DNA from: Vibrio sp. YMD68
Lineage (GTDB): Bacteria; Pseudomonadota; Gammaproteobacteria; Enterobacterales; Vibrionaceae
Assembly: GCF_029958905.1 (NCBI RefSeq)
Contig: NZ_CP124613.1
Location: 992,001-1,056,000 of the forward strand
DNA length: 64,000 nucleotides
Reading direction: 5' to 3'
Numbering within the stretch: position 1 is the stretch's first letter; each line of letters begins with the position of its first letter. Under the pieces are notes generated by a model. It saw only the letters and a program-made list of their open reading frames with translations. It did no database searches and was not told the origin of the DNA. Shown here one piece after another: positions 15,982 to 25,817 of the stretch. The position numbers and the translations under genes were made by a program.

Positions 15982-17410
15982 AGGGGATCTCCAAAATAAA
16001 AGTAGTAGGTGGCCCAACGAGTGTCATCTTTCCACCCATTCGACTGACCATAGATTCAACAATTGTGAGGCCCAATCCCAGGCCTGACTTGCTTACAAAC
16101 GGTTTTCTTAAGCTACGCCAATCTCGGTGTGAAAGTTCACCTTGATCAATCACTTTGATCGTTAGACGATCCGCAGCAGTCGTCACATCAATCAGTATTG
16201 GGGCGACTCCATATTTAAGTGCGTTACGTATTAAATTATCAATGCAGTTACTTAGCCAGTAAACATTCAGTTTCGCGGCGATATCTTTATTGATAGCGAA
16301 TTGAATCTCGCCTTTAAATTCGTCCGCTACTTTATACTCTAACCATTCTGAAACAGATGGTACCCATTCTGTGTTCAGGGGTTTGTTATCGGATTGTAAA
16401 TAATCTTTACTTGCTTCGGCTAATTGCCGTAATCTTCGCGAATCTTCACATAATCGTCTAAATTCATCGTATACACTTTCCGGCAAATGCTCAAATTCTC
16501 GCCTAAACCCTTCCACTGTGAGTGACAAGCTCGCGATAGGAGTCCTCAGTTCGTGGGTCAGTATCTGAAGAACTAACATCCGGCTTTTCATTTCTTGTCG
16601 TTTGGAATTCCAGCGATAAGCCGACCACCCGGCAACGAGCAAGATATTCGCAAAAACCAGGGCTATCATTGAAATACGGAGGATATCGGAATGATCTTCG
16701 ATATCCCAACACATATTCCCCCGCTGCACAAAACATGTGGAACTTTCACTCGACAGCGCAAAACTTAGTTCAGCTTTACTGACATTCGATTGCCAATGAT
16801 TGGCACCAAAAATGTAGTATATGTCTCCCTGTTTTAGCCACAGTTCATCTTTCTCGATAAACATTTTTGCACCACTGATCAATGCGGTAATGCTGCCTTG
16901 ATTCATCCGTTGTAATCGGCCCAATAGAGTATTTGGGGGAGACAATGGCCTTTCTTGAATGTGCATGAACATTTCTAAAAGCTGTTTGGTTTCAGGGTAT
17001 TTTGCAACCCAGCGATACGCGTAAGAACCGCCACCTGGGTGGATAAGACCGCTACGAGCAAACCAACGGACTGAAAGATTGGTTTCTTTGCATATTGCTC
17101 TTGTGAATACTAGCGGTTCGGTGATAAGTGGGCTAAGAGGTAGTTTACCCGTACACGATTGAGATAATCGATACAGTCGCTGAATATCTTGCAGTGGATA
17201 TTCTGCCGTTCTGGGAAGTAAGGAATCTGGCGTGATTAGCTTTGTCGGATACTCCGCCTGAATAACTCGGATATCATAAGAAGTTATGGCATCTTCGAAG
17301 TTAAAGTAACTGATGAAGTTATCAATTCTCTCAGGTAATGAATTGGCAAGTACATTAGTCGACGTAAATGCTGAAATGAGAACCAAGAATTGGAATGCGC
17401 GTTTAATCAA
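15956..17410 (-). CDS. vxrA: VxrA/WigK sensor histidine kinase
   Basis: The 484-aa inner-membrane kinase has a signal/first helix (residues 5-22), a periplasmic sensor domain (about 23-255, the DUF3404-type VxrA sensor) and a second helix (about 257-277; RISMIALVFANILLVAGW). A dimerisation/H-box follows (LTHELRTPIASL, His near 300), then an ATPase domain with NLIRNALKYG (N-box) and GLGLGLTIVES (G-box). It senses cell-wall damage such as beta-lactam exposure in V. cholerae. It heads the minus-strand operon vxrA-vxrB-vxrC-TraF-like-yoaH. Its identity is supported by the neighbours, including pntAB on one side. Confidence 0.92.
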   Translation of the reverse strand: MIKRAFQFLVLISAFTSTNVLANSLPERIDNFISYFNFEDAITSYDIRVIQAEYPTKLITPDSLLPRTAEYPLQDIQRLYRLSQSCTGKLPLSPLITEPLVFTRAICKETNLSVRWFARSGLIHPGGGSYAYRWVAKYPETKQLLEMFMHIQERPLSPPNTLLGRLQRMNQGSITALISGAKMFIEKDELWLKQGDIYYIFGANHWQSNVSKAELSFALSSESSTCFVQRGNMCWDIEDHSDILRISMIALVFANILLVAGWSAYRWNSKRQEMKSRMLVLQILTHELRTPIASLSLTVEGFRREFEHLPESVYDEFRRLCEDSRRLRQLAEASKDYLQSDNKPLNTEWVPSVSEWLEYKVADEFKGEIQFAINKDIAAKLNVYWLSNCIDNLIRNALKYGVAPILIDVTTAADRLTIKVIDQGELSHRDWRSLRKPFVSKSGLGLGLTIVESMVSRMGGKMTLVGPPTTFILEIPCETDTATR

Positions 17411-17506
17411 ATTAGATAATCGAAAGTATTTACGTTTAAGAACTATAAAACATTCTTACATAAATATACATATCGATTGTAATATCAACGTCAAGAATGA
17501 AAACAA

Positions 17507-17546
17507 AAAGCCAGCTTAATGGGTTCACCTCATTAGAGCTGGCTTT
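17507..17546 (-). terminator. Terminator of pntAB
   Basis: AAAGCCAGC (17507-17515) pairs with GCTGGCTTT (17538-17546), with TAATG/CATTA extending the stem inward. On the minus strand the stem is followed by a T-rich tail, directly downstream of pntB. Confidence 0.85.
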
Positions 17547-17566
17547 ATGATTAAAACATCAAAATA

Positions 17567-18964
17567 CTATAATGCTTTAGAAATCGCATCCACGCTTTCT
17601 TTTGCATCTCCGAATAACATTTGAGTGTTTTCTTTAAAGAACAATGGGTTTTGTACGCCAGCATAGCCAGGGTTCATCGAACGTTTAAATACAATCACAT
17701 TCTGTGCATTCCATACTTCAAGTACTGGCATCCCCGCGATTGGGCTCGATGGATCATCGAGCGCCGCTGGGTTTACTGTGTCGTTTGCGCCTATCACAAG
17801 AACCGTATCCGTTGAGCTCAAATCATCGTTGATTTCGTCCATTTCAAGCACGATATCATAAGGCACTTTTGCTTCAGCCAGTAGTACGTTCATGTGACCC
17901 GGTAAACGACCTGCAACAGGGTGAATAGCAAAACGTACATTTACGCCTAGAGCGCGTAGCTTTTCTGTTATTTCATACACAGGGTACTGAGCCTGGGCAA
18001 CCGCCATTCCGTAACCTGGAGTGATAACCACAGAAGAAGAGTTTTTCAGCATATCAGCCACGTCTTCAGCGTTAATTTCACGGTGCTCACCGTAATCTTC
18101 ATCGCTGTTACTTGAGCTGACTTCTTGCCCAAAACCACCCGCAATTACACTGATAAACGATCGGTTCATTGCTTTACACATGATGTAAGACAGAATCGCA
18201 CCTGACGAGCCGACCAATGCACCAGTCACAATAAGAAGATCGTTGGCTAGCATGAAACCTGCTGCTGCTGCTGCCCAACCTGAATATGAATTCAGCATTG
18301 AAACAACAACCGGCATGTCTGCTCCACCAATGGATGCGACTAAATGACAACCAAAAGCGAACGCAATCAATGTCATCAGAAGCAATGCAAACATACTTCC
18401 ATCAGCTTTCACGAAGTAAATCATAAGCAGTAAAGACGCGACGATAGCAACTAAGTTTAGTTTGTGCTTGTGTGGAAGATTCAGTGCCGAAGAATCAATG
18501 ATGCCGCGTAATTTCCCGAACGCTACCAATGAACCGGTAAAAGTAACAGCACCGATAAACACACCGAGGAAAACTTCAACTAAGTGGATAACATGCTCGG
18601 CATGAATATCAGCCGGGTCGATTGAAATAACGGCTGGCGGATCAATGTAGCTGTTAAAACCAACCAATACTGCTGCCATACCAACAAAGCTGTGCAGTAT
18701 CGCGACGAGCTCTGGCATTTCAGTCATTTCAACTTTCTTGGCGTAATGAATACCGATAGCGCCACCGATAACCATAGCGAGAAGTATCCAAGCAAGCCCT
18801 TCTGTATTTGGACCAAAAATAGTGGCAACCAACGCAATTGCCATACCGGTAATACCGTAGTAGTTACCTGCACGAGCCGATTCTTGCTTGGAAAGACCAG
18901 CAAGGCTCATGATGAAAAAGATTGCAGCAACAATATAAGCCGCTTGTACTAATCCTGCAGACAT
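17567..18964 (-). CDS. pntB: NAD(P) transhydrogenase subunit beta
   Basis: The 465-aa membrane subunit has about nine hydrophobic helices (residues 1-260) and a C-terminal NADP(H)-binding domain (about 290-465). That domain has the fingerprint [18 protein letters not shown] and the [14 protein letters not shown] region. With PntA it couples hydride transfer from NADH to NADP+ to proton influx, supplying NADPH. Full family length. It starts 12 bases after the pntA stop in the same operon and is followed by a strong terminator. Confidence 0.96.
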   Translation of the reverse strand: MSAGLVQAAYIVAAIFFIMSLAGLSKQESARAGNYYGITGMAIALVATIFGPNTEGLAWILLAMVIGGAIGIHYAKKVEMTEMPELVAILHSFVGMAAVLVGFNSYIDPPAVISIDPADIHAEHVIHLVEVFLGVFIGAVTFTGSLVAFGKLRGIIDSSALNLPHKHKLNLVAIVASLLLMIYFVKADGSMFALLLMTLIAFAFGCHLVASIGGADMPVVVSMLNSYSGWAAAAAGFMLANDLLIVTGALVGSSGAILSYIMCKAMNRSFISVIAGGFGQEVSSSNSDEDYGEHREINAEDVADMLKNSSSVVITPGYGMAVAQAQYPVYEITEKLRALGVNVRFAIHPVAGRLPGHMNVLLAEAKVPYDIVLEMDEINDDLSSTDTVLVIGANDTVNPAALDDPSSPIAGMPVLEVWNAQNVIVFKRSMNPGYAGVQNPLFFKENTQMLFGDAKESVDAISKAL

Positions 18965-18976
18965 TTGTTACTCCCT

Positions 18977-20530
18977 TTAGTCTTTACGAAACATTTCAAG
19001 CATACGTTTAGTAACGGTAAAGCCACCAAAAATATTGATACTTGCAATGAGTACGGCGATAAACGATAAGAAAGTTACAACGCCACTTCCTTGACCAATT
19101 TGTAATAACGCACCAACGACGATGATGCCTGAGATCGCATTTGTGACTGACATTAACGGCGTATGTAGAGAATGAGAAACATTCCATACAACGTAGTATC
19201 CGACAATACATGCAAGAATGAAGACGGTGAAATGCGCAAGGAAAGCAGCAGGGGCAACAGAAGCGACCCAACCAAAAGCCGCAAGACCGATACCTAATCC
19301 AATCACCTTCTTAATTGGTGACGTCGGTTCTTCGACTTTCGCTTCCGACTTAACTGTCTCTTTTTGTTTTACTTGAGGCTGAGCTGAAACTTGAATAGGC
19401 GGTGCAGGCCAAGTCACTTCGCCTTCTTTAATGACGGTAACGCCACGGAGGACAACATCTTCAAAATCTATGTTGATGGTACCGTCTTTTTCTTTACACA
19501 ACAGTTTCAGTAAGTTGACGATGTTCGTCGCGTACAGCTGAGAAGATTGTGTCGGCAAGCGGCCTACCATATCGGTATAACCTACAACCTTAACACCGTT
19601 AGCTGTTGTTACGACTTGATCGGCAACGGTGTACTCACAGTTCCCACCATTAGCCGCAGCGAGATCGACAATCACCGACCCTGCTTTCATGCTATCAACC
19701 ATCTCTTTGGTGATCAGCTTCGGTGCAGGCCTACCAGGAATAAGCGCCGTGGTGATAATGATATCAACATCTTTAGCCTGAGCTGCATACAGTTCTTCGG
19801 CTTTCTTGTTGAATTCATCAGACATTTCTTTTGCATAGCCGTCACCAGCACTGGTGTCTTCTTCGAAGTCAACTTCTAAGAAATCAGCGCCCATTGATTG
19901 CACTTGTTCTTTAACTTCAGGGCGCACATCAAATGCACGAACAATCGCTCCAAGGCTACCCGCGGCACCAATAGCCGCTAAACCTGCGACCCCTGCACCA
20001 GCAACAAGCACTTTAGCAGGCGGAACTTTACCCGCTGCAGTGATTTGACCTGTGAAGAATCGTCCAAATTGGTGAGCCGCTTCAACGACAGCGCGATAAC
20101 CCGCTATGTTGGCCATTGATGACAAAGCATCAAGTGCCTGTGCTCTGGATATACGTGGTACAGCATCCATCGCCATAACATTAATGTTTCTGCTCGAAAG
20201 CTGTTCCATTAATAGAGGGTTTTGTGCAGGCCAAATAAAGCTAATTAAGCTTGCGCCATCTTTAAACTGTGAAATTTCGTCGATGCTGCTCTCTGCGTCG
20301 ACAATCGGCGCATTGACTTTGAGAATTAGGTCGGCTTGCCAAACATCATCTTTAGACGTCACTTTTGCGCCGGCTTGTTCATAAGCAGAATCATCAAAAC
20401 TGGCTAAACTGCCTGCTCCGGTTTCGATCGAGACCTCAAAACCAAGTTTAATCAACTGCTCTACCGATTTCGGTGATGCAGCGACTCGCGTTTCTCCCGC
20501 GAGAATTTCTTTAGGTACACCAATTTGCAT
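18977..20530 (-). CDS. pntA: NAD(P) transhydrogenase subunit alpha
   Basis: The 517-aa protein starts [20 protein letters not shown], as in alanine-dehydrogenase-like PntA proteins. It has the NAD-binding motif [17 protein letters not shown] (about residues 171-187) and a variable linker rich in K/E/V (about 375-400). Four C-terminal membrane helices (about 405-510) follow. It is the peripheral NAD(H) domain plus membrane anchor of the proton-translocating transhydrogenase. First gene of pntAB; the 286-base upstream gap would hold its promoter. It adjoins the vxr operon as in other vibrios. Confidence 0.96.
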   Translation of the reverse strand: MQIGVPKEILAGETRVAASPKSVEQLIKLGFEVSIETGAGSLASFDDSAYEQAGAKVTSKDDVWQADLILKVNAPIVDAESSIDEISQFKDGASLISFIWPAQNPLLMEQLSSRNINVMAMDAVPRISRAQALDALSSMANIAGYRAVVEAAHQFGRFFTGQITAAGKVPPAKVLVAGAGVAGLAAIGAAGSLGAIVRAFDVRPEVKEQVQSMGADFLEVDFEEDTSAGDGYAKEMSDEFNKKAEELYAAQAKDVDIIITTALIPGRPAPKLITKEMVDSMKAGSVIVDLAAANGGNCEYTVADQVVTTANGVKVVGYTDMVGRLPTQSSQLYATNIVNLLKLLCKEKDGTINIDFEDVVLRGVTVIKEGEVTWPAPPIQVSAQPQVKQKETVKSEAKVEEPTSPIKKVIGLGIGLAAFGWVASVAPAAFLAHFTVFILACIVGYYVVWNVSHSLHTPLMSVTNAISGIIVVGALLQIGQGSGVVTFLSFIAVLIASINIFGGFTVTKRMLEMFRKD

Positions 20531-20755
20531 AGTTTGTCCTTGACTATTGGCACAATGATTAGGATCTTTTATCTAACGGCTGATGCAGTTGCAAGCGTTT
20601 TGTAATAAAAATACTAAAAACACCACATCAGACCAAAATATTTCATTAATACTGCGACTAATGGTGAAAAAAAACAACAACTCCATCAGTAAGCAGAGGT
20701 CATACCAGGCAAACAAAAGACCATAGTAAACAGGAATTTATGTGGATTAAAAAAA

Positions 20756-20783
20756 GAGTCGTAAGCATAACGGCTTACGACTC
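20756..20783 (-). terminator. Terminator of the ComFB-HlyU-family unit
   Basis: GAGTCGTAAGC (20756-20766) pairs perfectly with GCTTACGACTC (20773-20783) with a 6-nt loop. On the minus strand it is followed by seven or more T residues (A-run 20748-20755). Confidence 0.92.
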
Positions 20784-20816
20784 GGATATTTATGATTTTT
20801 GTCAAATTGATAACAG

Positions 20817-21101
20817 CTAAGAAAAAATGTTATCGCCCATTTGGTCAATGAACATTTGTGACTTCTTAAGCATCAATTCGTTTGCATCTTCTTTGTTAGA
20901 CAAGACATCAGAGCGAATAAATCGATGTGACAGAACTTCATCATTGATTTGTTTGGTAATTCGTCCTGCAATTCGATACTGTCCCGATTCAGCAAGGGGT
21001 TCTTGATAGATCATAAAGCCCTTATACTCGATTGGTATCACCTCTTCCGCGATACCTTCATTAGATTTGCCAAACCCAAACAGCCGAGAAAATAGTCCCA
21101 C
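20817..21101 (-). CDS. Small HlyU-family protein (PF10115-like)
   Basis: The 94-aa protein starts MGLFSRLFGFGKS, followed by IEYKGFMIYQEPLAESGQYRIAGRITK and RFIRSDVLSNKEDA. This is the pattern of small proteins labelled HlyU family transcriptional activator. It lacks a recognisable helix-turn-helix and is unrelated to the ArsR-type HlyU of vibrios, so the DNA-binding role is doubtful. It lies 12 bases downstream of the ComFB-like gene, and both end at the terminator 20756-20783. Confidence 0.72.
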   Translation of the reverse strand: MGLFSRLFGFGKSNEGIAEEVIPIEYKGFMIYQEPLAESGQYRIAGRITKQINDEVLSHRFIRSDVLSNKEDANELMLKKSQMFIDQMGDNIFS

Positions 21102-21113
21102 TTATTAAACCTC

Positions 21114-21479
21114 TTATTTTTTACTTTGGATGAGTGGCTTTTCGAACCACTCCAATTCAACATCATCGTCAAACCGCGGTGAACTAAACATCACTGGAAC
21201 ATCATCTGCTCTCGCTTGTCGACGATCTTGTAATATCATAGAAACAGCATTGACGATTGCCGTCTCTGTGTACTCTTTCAACACAATAAGCCTTGCTTCC
21301 GGAAGTGCGGAAAGAAAATCGATATCATGCCGTATATAAACAGGCCTTAACTGACTTAGCGCCAAACAAGCTATATCAGCCAGTTGTTCATGGTCAAAAT
21401 TATCCGTATATTCGTCGTTGCTAAGCACATGTCCAACTAGAGTTTCCATGTAATTATGAACATCAACACTGATCTGCAT
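21114..21479 (-). CDS. ComFB family protein
   Basis: The 121-aa product starts at the ATG at 21479, preceded by GAGGAG; an in-frame start eight codons upstream lacks an RBS. The sequence QISVDVHNYMETLVGHVLSND...LADIACLALSQLRPVYIRHDIDFL follows the late-competence ComFB family (VHNYME, then an ALNxLPPxY-like element). The Cys residues of the Bacillus zinc site are mostly absent. In cyanobacteria ComFB-type proteins bind cyclic dinucleotides. Here it diverges from a diguanylate cyclase gene with 234 bases between, which makes c-di-GMP binding an attractive but untested inference. Confidence 0.75.
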   Translation of the reverse strand: MQISVDVHNYMETLVGHVLSNDEYTDNFDHEQLADIACLALSQLRPVYIRHDIDFLSALPEARLIVLKEYTETAIVNAVSMILQDRRQARADDVPVMFSSPRFDDDVELEWFEKPLIQSKK

Positions 21480-21713
21480 TCTTAACTCCTCAGTCAAACA
21501 CATATGATCTTACAATTTGATTCTTATAGAAATAACTTAGCTTAACCACCGAACAACAACAAGTTTTTGGCCATGAAGATGATACAATAATACGATGTAA
21601 ATTAACCTAATGCCCATAAGTCTAGCAAAAAGCTTGGCAAATCAATAAATCACAGTATCCTAGTACGGTCTTTTGAAGAAATTCAACATTAACTATCGGT
21701 ATCCTGCTTTATA

Positions 21714-22946
21714 ATGTCTCCATCCATCGTCGCGTCAAATTGGTTTAGGGTCTCTTTCCCTCTTTTTATTATTGCTGCATTGTGGCTCGGCATGACTAAC
21801 GTTATCACCGTTACTCAGGGCAATCTTGATATCGCGGTGAATTTACCCATTGTTCTGTTTCTTGCTGCGTTAATCTTAGGCCACAGCTTTAACCAAAGTC
21901 GCTGTGCGATGGTAGCGATTACGATGCTGTTAAGCTATTGGATTATCCAGCACCGACTTCAATCTTCTTTAAGTACGGGGACAACTTTACTTGAGTTGTC
22001 TTTATTAGCCTTCTTACTGCCCGTAGCCTCGCTTCTTACCTACGCATTTAAAGACTCTAACCTGACCAGCAAAAGCTTTATCATTTTTGTCTTTATCAAT
22101 ATCATGCTTCTCGCTTGGTCTTATTTAACCATTACGCATTTTGGTATCGACAGTATAGGCTACTTTCGCGAAGGCCTGCTGTTTGCTATTCCACAAATCT
22201 CTAGCCTTCCTTTTGTTCTCGTACTGTATCTTTGTGCATTAACCGGTATCACGGCGATTCTAGTGCTTAAGAACAACCGTATTGCTGACGTTGTTTCTTA
22301 CTCTTCCATCATTACGGCCAGCGTGACATTCATTTGTTTTGATATCCCCTACATTTCTAGCACTATGTTCAGTTTAGCTGGGCTACTGCTGTTAATTTAC
22401 CTCATATCAGCCAGTCATGAGCTCGCATTTAACGATGGGCTAACGGGCATTCCTGGCCGACACGCTCTAGAGTCTGACCTAAAACAATTAGGCAGAAAGT
22501 ACAGCATTGCCATGCTAGACGTTGACCATTTCAAAGCGTTCAATGACACTTACGGCCATGACACTGGCGACGATGTTCTAAAGCTTGTCGCGGCTCGTTT
22601 ATCGCTGATAGGTGGAAAAGCAAAAGTCTATCGATACGGTGGTGAGGAATTTACAGCGGTCTTTAAAGGGCGGTATGCGAAAGAGGTTCTGGAATATTTA
22701 GAGCTAGTACGCGAAGACATTGCCAACTATGAAATGGCCTTAAGAGATGTGGCGAGTCGACCAAAGAATAAGAAAATGGGCGCCACTCAACGTGGAAAAA
22801 ATCAAAACTCAGAAACGGTCAATATCACGATTAGTATTGGTGTAGCTGATTCGTCGTCTGAGAGAAAACCGCAGAATGTGATTAAGCAAGCCGACAAAGC
22901 ACTCTATAAAGCCAAGCAAACCGGAAGAAATAAAGTGTCTTGTTAA
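21714..22946 (+). CDS. Membrane diguanylate cyclase (GGDEF)
   Basis: The 410-aa protein has seven to eight hydrophobic helices in residues 10-235. A GGDEF domain follows (about 240-408), with GLTGIPGRHAL, LDVDHFKAFNDTYGHDTGDDVLK and the active-site GGEEF in YRYGGEEFTAVF. It would make c-di-GMP from two GTP at the inner membrane. No RxxD inhibitory site precedes GGEEF. A basic insertion (RPKNKKMGATQRGK) sits before the last strand pair. The N-terminal membrane sensor is not one I recognise. It is followed by a hexanucleotide repeat. Confidence 0.9.
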   Translation: MSPSIVASNWFRVSFPLFIIAALWLGMTNVITVTQGNLDIAVNLPIVLFLAALILGHSFNQSRCAMVAITMLLSYWIIQHRLQSSLSTGTTLLELSLLAFLLPVASLLTYAFKDSNLTSKSFIIFVFINIMLLAWSYLTITHFGIDSIGYFREGLLFAIPQISSLPFVLVLYLCALTGITAILVLKNNRIADVVSYSSIITASVTFICFDIPYISSTMFSLAGLLLLIYLISASHELAFNDGLTGIPGRHALESDLKQLGRKYSIAMLDVDHFKAFNDTYGHDTGDDVLKLVAARLSLIGGKAKVYRYGGEEFTAVFKGRYAKEVLEYLELVREDIANYEMALRDVASRPKNKKMGATQRGKNQNSETVNITISIGVADSSSERKPQNVIKQADKALYKAKQTGRNKVSC

Positions 22947-22964
22947 TTCGATCACGCTTTAGTT

Positions 22965-23054
22965 GTAACTGTAGTTGTAACTGTAACTGTAACTGTAACT
23001 GTAACTGTAACTGTAACTGTAACTGTAACTGTAACTGTAACTGTAACTGTAGTT
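22965..23054 (+). repeat. Hexanucleotide tandem repeat (GTAACT)12
   Basis: Twelve perfect GTAACT units occupy 22977-23048. They are flanked by variant GTAGTT units (22971-22976 and 23049-23054) and one more GTAACT (22965-22970), 15 units in all. The array lies between the stop codons of two convergent genes, 18 bases from the cyclase stop and 5 bases from the outer-membrane gene's last base. Confidence 0.97.
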
Positions 23055-23059
23055 AATCG

Positions 23060-24052
23060 CTAGTCTTGGTTAAAAAACAACACGATGCTTCCGCCCTTCA
23101 AGGCACTGCCGTAATTAAAATTCAGACCGATCCCTACGTTATCAACCCACTCTGTATCAAACGGTGGCGTCATTAACCATCCGATAGAAGCCTCATAGTA
23201 ATAATCAGTCCCTAATGGTTGTTTGATATCAGAACCCAGATCGATACGACGAAAACTGCTGTATACAGACTGGACGGCCTTACCCCATCGGTCAAAGTTG
23301 TAGATAGATTGGATGCCATTTGCAACGTACCAGCCTTCTGTGTTGCCAATTTGGCCTTGATTTGCCTCTCCCCATCCGTGTCCATAAAAGTAGTGCCAGT
23401 TAGAATACACTGTCCAACTTCCCCATGGCTTGTCATGTTCATATTTAAAGTTGACCGTCGGCTCATAAATCAATGACCAAGCCGATGTATTAACATAACG
23501 CCCATCAAGTATTTCTTTGACTGCGACCAACTTGTCACTTCTATATTCGAAACTATTTTTATATTGCATCAAGTGAACAGCAAACGACGGCTCTATGCTC
23601 CATTGAGCAGTGATATAGTACTGGTATTGATAACCCACATAACCTGCAATCATTCGATCTTTATTTACGTCTGAGGTGGTGACTCCATCAATTGTAATGT
23701 TTTTTTCAGACACTAAACCTGACAAACGAAACATCAAAGATTGCTTATGCTTATCTTCTTGATTGGAGAGATCTAACGTATAAGGTAGGGTCGTTACCTG
23801 AATTCGATTTCGAAGACTGATTGACTCCTCGGTACCGATATCTTCATTACCTAAATGAAACAAATCATTTGGGTCAAAATCGTGAATACCAAAAGTAAAT
23901 ACGTCGTTGTCCATCAAAATAACCGCTGCGGCAAAGTTCTGCTCTAATTGACCTCTATAGGCCTCACTAATACTTTGCGATGCGCGTACGGGAATGACAA
24001 ATGAAATAGCCAAGGGGATCGCCAGCTGTACAGCTAATCGGAAACAACTCAA
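23060..24052 (-). CDS. Outer-membrane beta-barrel protein (solitary autotransporter-barrel-like)
   Basis: The 330-aa protein has an N-terminal signal peptide (residues 1-24, LAISFVIPVRAS) and a body of alternating hydrophobic/aromatic strands. Examples are GYVGYQYQYYITAQWSIEPSFAV, SWTVYSNWHYFYGHGW and VGIGLNFNYGSALKGGSIVLFF. The look is that of the Vibrio family named solitary outer membrane autotransporter beta-barrel, without a passenger domain; this label is from memory. A role cannot be assigned. It is a single gene flanked by cyclase genes. Confidence 0.7.
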   Translation of the reverse strand: MSCFRLAVQLAIPLAISFVIPVRASQSISEAYRGQLEQNFAAAVILMDNDVFTFGIHDFDPNDLFHLGNEDIGTEESISLRNRIQVTTLPYTLDLSNQEDKHKQSLMFRLSGLVSEKNITIDGVTTSDVNKDRMIAGYVGYQYQYYITAQWSIEPSFAVHLMQYKNSFEYRSDKLVAVKEILDGRYVNTSAWSLIYEPTVNFKYEHDKPWGSWTVYSNWHYFYGHGWGEANQGQIGNTEGWYVANGIQSIYNFDRWGKAVQSVYSSFRRIDLGSDIKQPLGTDYYYEASIGWLMTPPFDTEWVDNVGIGLNFNYGSALKGGSIVLFFNQD

Positions 24053-24184
24053 TATATCGCCTTCGAATATACCTAATGAATAAGCATCATAATGATGTAT
24101 TTATGCTATGAGAATCAACATCTATCATATCAATGAGACTGACATCCGACGAACATCATGCTCACTATTCGCCAGTAGGATCCG

Positions 24185-25150
24185 CTAAAACTCAGTAGGA
24201 TCTGCTAAAGCATAAGTATTACGGCCCTGATGTTTCGCGGCGTAAAGCGCCTCATCTGCCTTCGAATAAATATCATTGATGGACTCATGCCCATTGGGTA
24301 CCGTGGTATAAATACCCTGTGAGACAGTCACAACACCAAAGTCATCGTTATACTCATGAGGATAAGCCAGTTCCGACAGTGCGTTTTTTATCCGCTTTGC
24401 AGCACTTAACGCCTTGTCTTGACCTGTATGACTAAGCAGTATGGCAAACTCTTCTCCACCATATCGACCAACATACTCAGCACTCCGAGAAAACAGTTCC
24501 TTGGTCAACGTTGCAATCGCTATTAAACATTTATCACCTTGAATATGGCCATAATTATCATTAAATAACTTGAAGCGATCGACATCGATAAGTATCAGTG
24601 TTAGAGGGAACTTATGACGACCATGCCAGCTGATCATATCCTTAAGTTTTTCATCGATAAAGCGGCGATTGTATAGTGAGGTTAATCCATCTTCATTGAC
24701 TTGATGTTGCAGCGCCTGGTTGAGTTCTTGCAGTTTAATCGATGCACGCTTTAATTCTCGTCTCATCTGAGCTATACGCTGCATTGCTATTAGCTTTGAG
24801 TTTAAAACAAGCTTATCGACCGGTTTAATTAAGTAGTCATCCCCCCCCGCATCGATGGCTTTGGCGATCATACTGGGTTCTTCATGACTGCTTAAAAAGA
24901 TGATCGGTATCCAATCGGGGTATAAGCGTCGAATTTCTTGAGACAACTCAAAACCATTCATCTCAGGCATCGTAATATCGAGCAAAATCAATTCTGGATC
25001 GAACTTTAAATAGATTGATAACGCTTCTTTTCCACTCGATACTGCTTCAACATGGTGACCCAGTTGTTTAAGACGAATTGCCAGTTGCATTCGATCCATC
25101 TGAACGTCATCAACAAGGAGTATTCGCATTGAGGAGCCATTAATTGTCAT
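24185..25150 (-). CDS. Response regulator with GGDEF output domain
   Basis: The 321-aa protein has a receiver domain (about residues 8-125): LLVDDVQMDR, phosphoacceptor Asp in LILLDITMPEMNG, Lys in YLIKPVDK. A coiled linker (about 125-155) and a GGDEF domain (about 157-315; LYNRRFIDE, DVDRFKLFNDNYGH, YGGEEFAILL) follow, an arrangement like PleD/WspR. It would synthesise c-di-GMP when phosphorylated. No cognate kinase is adjacent. A 14-bp near-perfect duplication (CAGTAGGATCNGCT) covers the last codons and the bases after the stop. Confidence 0.9.
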   Translation of the reverse strand: MTINGSSMRILLVDDVQMDRMQLAIRLKQLGHHVEAVSSGKEALSIYLKFDPELILLDITMPEMNGFELSQEIRRLYPDWIPIIFLSSHEEPSMIAKAIDAGGDDYLIKPVDKLVLNSKLIAMQRIAQMRRELKRASIKLQELNQALQHQVNEDGLTSLYNRRFIDEKLKDMISWHGRHKFPLTLILIDVDRFKLFNDNYGHIQGDKCLIAIATLTKELFSRSAEYVGRYGGEEFAILLSHTGQDKALSAAKRIKNALSELAYPHEYNDDFGVVTVSQGIYTTVPNGHESINDIYSKADEALYAAKHQGRNTYALADPTEF

Positions 25151-25284
25151 ATATTCTCCCTAAAAAAGCGTTAATTAGTTTTATAGCACTTCAAATCAAA
25201 TGTTTCACTAGTTATTTAAGTCTAGCTTATTGACTTTTTATCATAAGTTTTTAGCATAACCTTTTTACCCTAAGAGATATTGTC

Positions 25285-25725
25285 ATGACTGACGAAAAAC
25301 AAACAGAACAGCCAAAAGTGGATTTAGCAACGATTTCAGCGGAACTAAAACAGGTCATTGAATTTGACCAAGTTCCTGAAGCTATGCACTTTATGGTGAC
25401 GTCGATTCATGAAGTTTCTGAAGAAGCAGTAAGAGAAGCATGGAACTCTTTACCGGCAAGTGCGCAAAACGTTCTCGATAATTTTGAACAATTCCACGCG
25501 TTAATTTCTGTAAGCCAAGCATTTGCGGGCGTTAATGTTATGGAAGAGTTTCCAACATTAGATTTACCGAAAGATATGACAGACGAAGATAAAGAAGAGT
25601 ACCGCACACAATTACTTGATCAAGTTCTGCATAACTGCGTTAAAGACATGGTAAAACAAATTAAGAAAGCTCGCCGAGATGCGATTCTAAAGAAAGACTT
25701 TAGAGAAGTGTTTATTAAACAATAA
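25285..25725 (+). CDS. Conserved hypothetical protein, possibly DUF3069
   Basis: The 146-aa soluble acidic protein is mostly predicted helix. There is no signal peptide, membrane segment or metal motif. The sequence (EAMHFMVTSIHEVSEEAVREAWNSLPASAQNVLDNFEQFHALI, then a charged C-terminus) resembles an uncharacterised gammaproteobacterial family I recall as DUF3069. The function is unknown. A canonical terminator follows at 25744-25772, so it is monocistronic; it is divergent from the response regulator gene. Confidence 0.7.
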   Translation: MTDEKQTEQPKVDLATISAELKQVIEFDQVPEAMHFMVTSIHEVSEEAVREAWNSLPASAQNVLDNFEQFHALISVSQAFAGVNVMEEFPTLDLPKDMTDEDKEEYRTQLLDQVLHNCVKDMVKQIKKARRDAILKKDFREVFIKQ

Positions 25726-25743
25726 TCTCTCATCTTTTGATTT

Positions 25744-25772
25744 AGCCGCGTTGTTCTAACCGCGGCTTTTTT
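25744..25772 (+). terminator. Intrinsic terminator
   Basis: AGCCGCG (25744-25750) pairs with CGCGGCT (25761-25767) followed by TTTTT. It ends the conserved hypothetical gene. Confidence 0.92.
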
Positions 25773-25817
25773 GTGGGTTATTTTTATCGATTAAGCGGGC
25801 TCTGGTGCATACCGTAC

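Noticed and set aside
20817..21101. Calling this gene the Vibrio virulence activator HlyU
   Set aside because: The well-known Vibrio HlyU is an ArsR-type winged-helix protein; this 94-aa protein shares only the family label.
22965..23054. CRISPR or integron-like array
   Set aside because: Units are 6 bp, contiguous and without spacers; no cas or integrase-attC arrangement.
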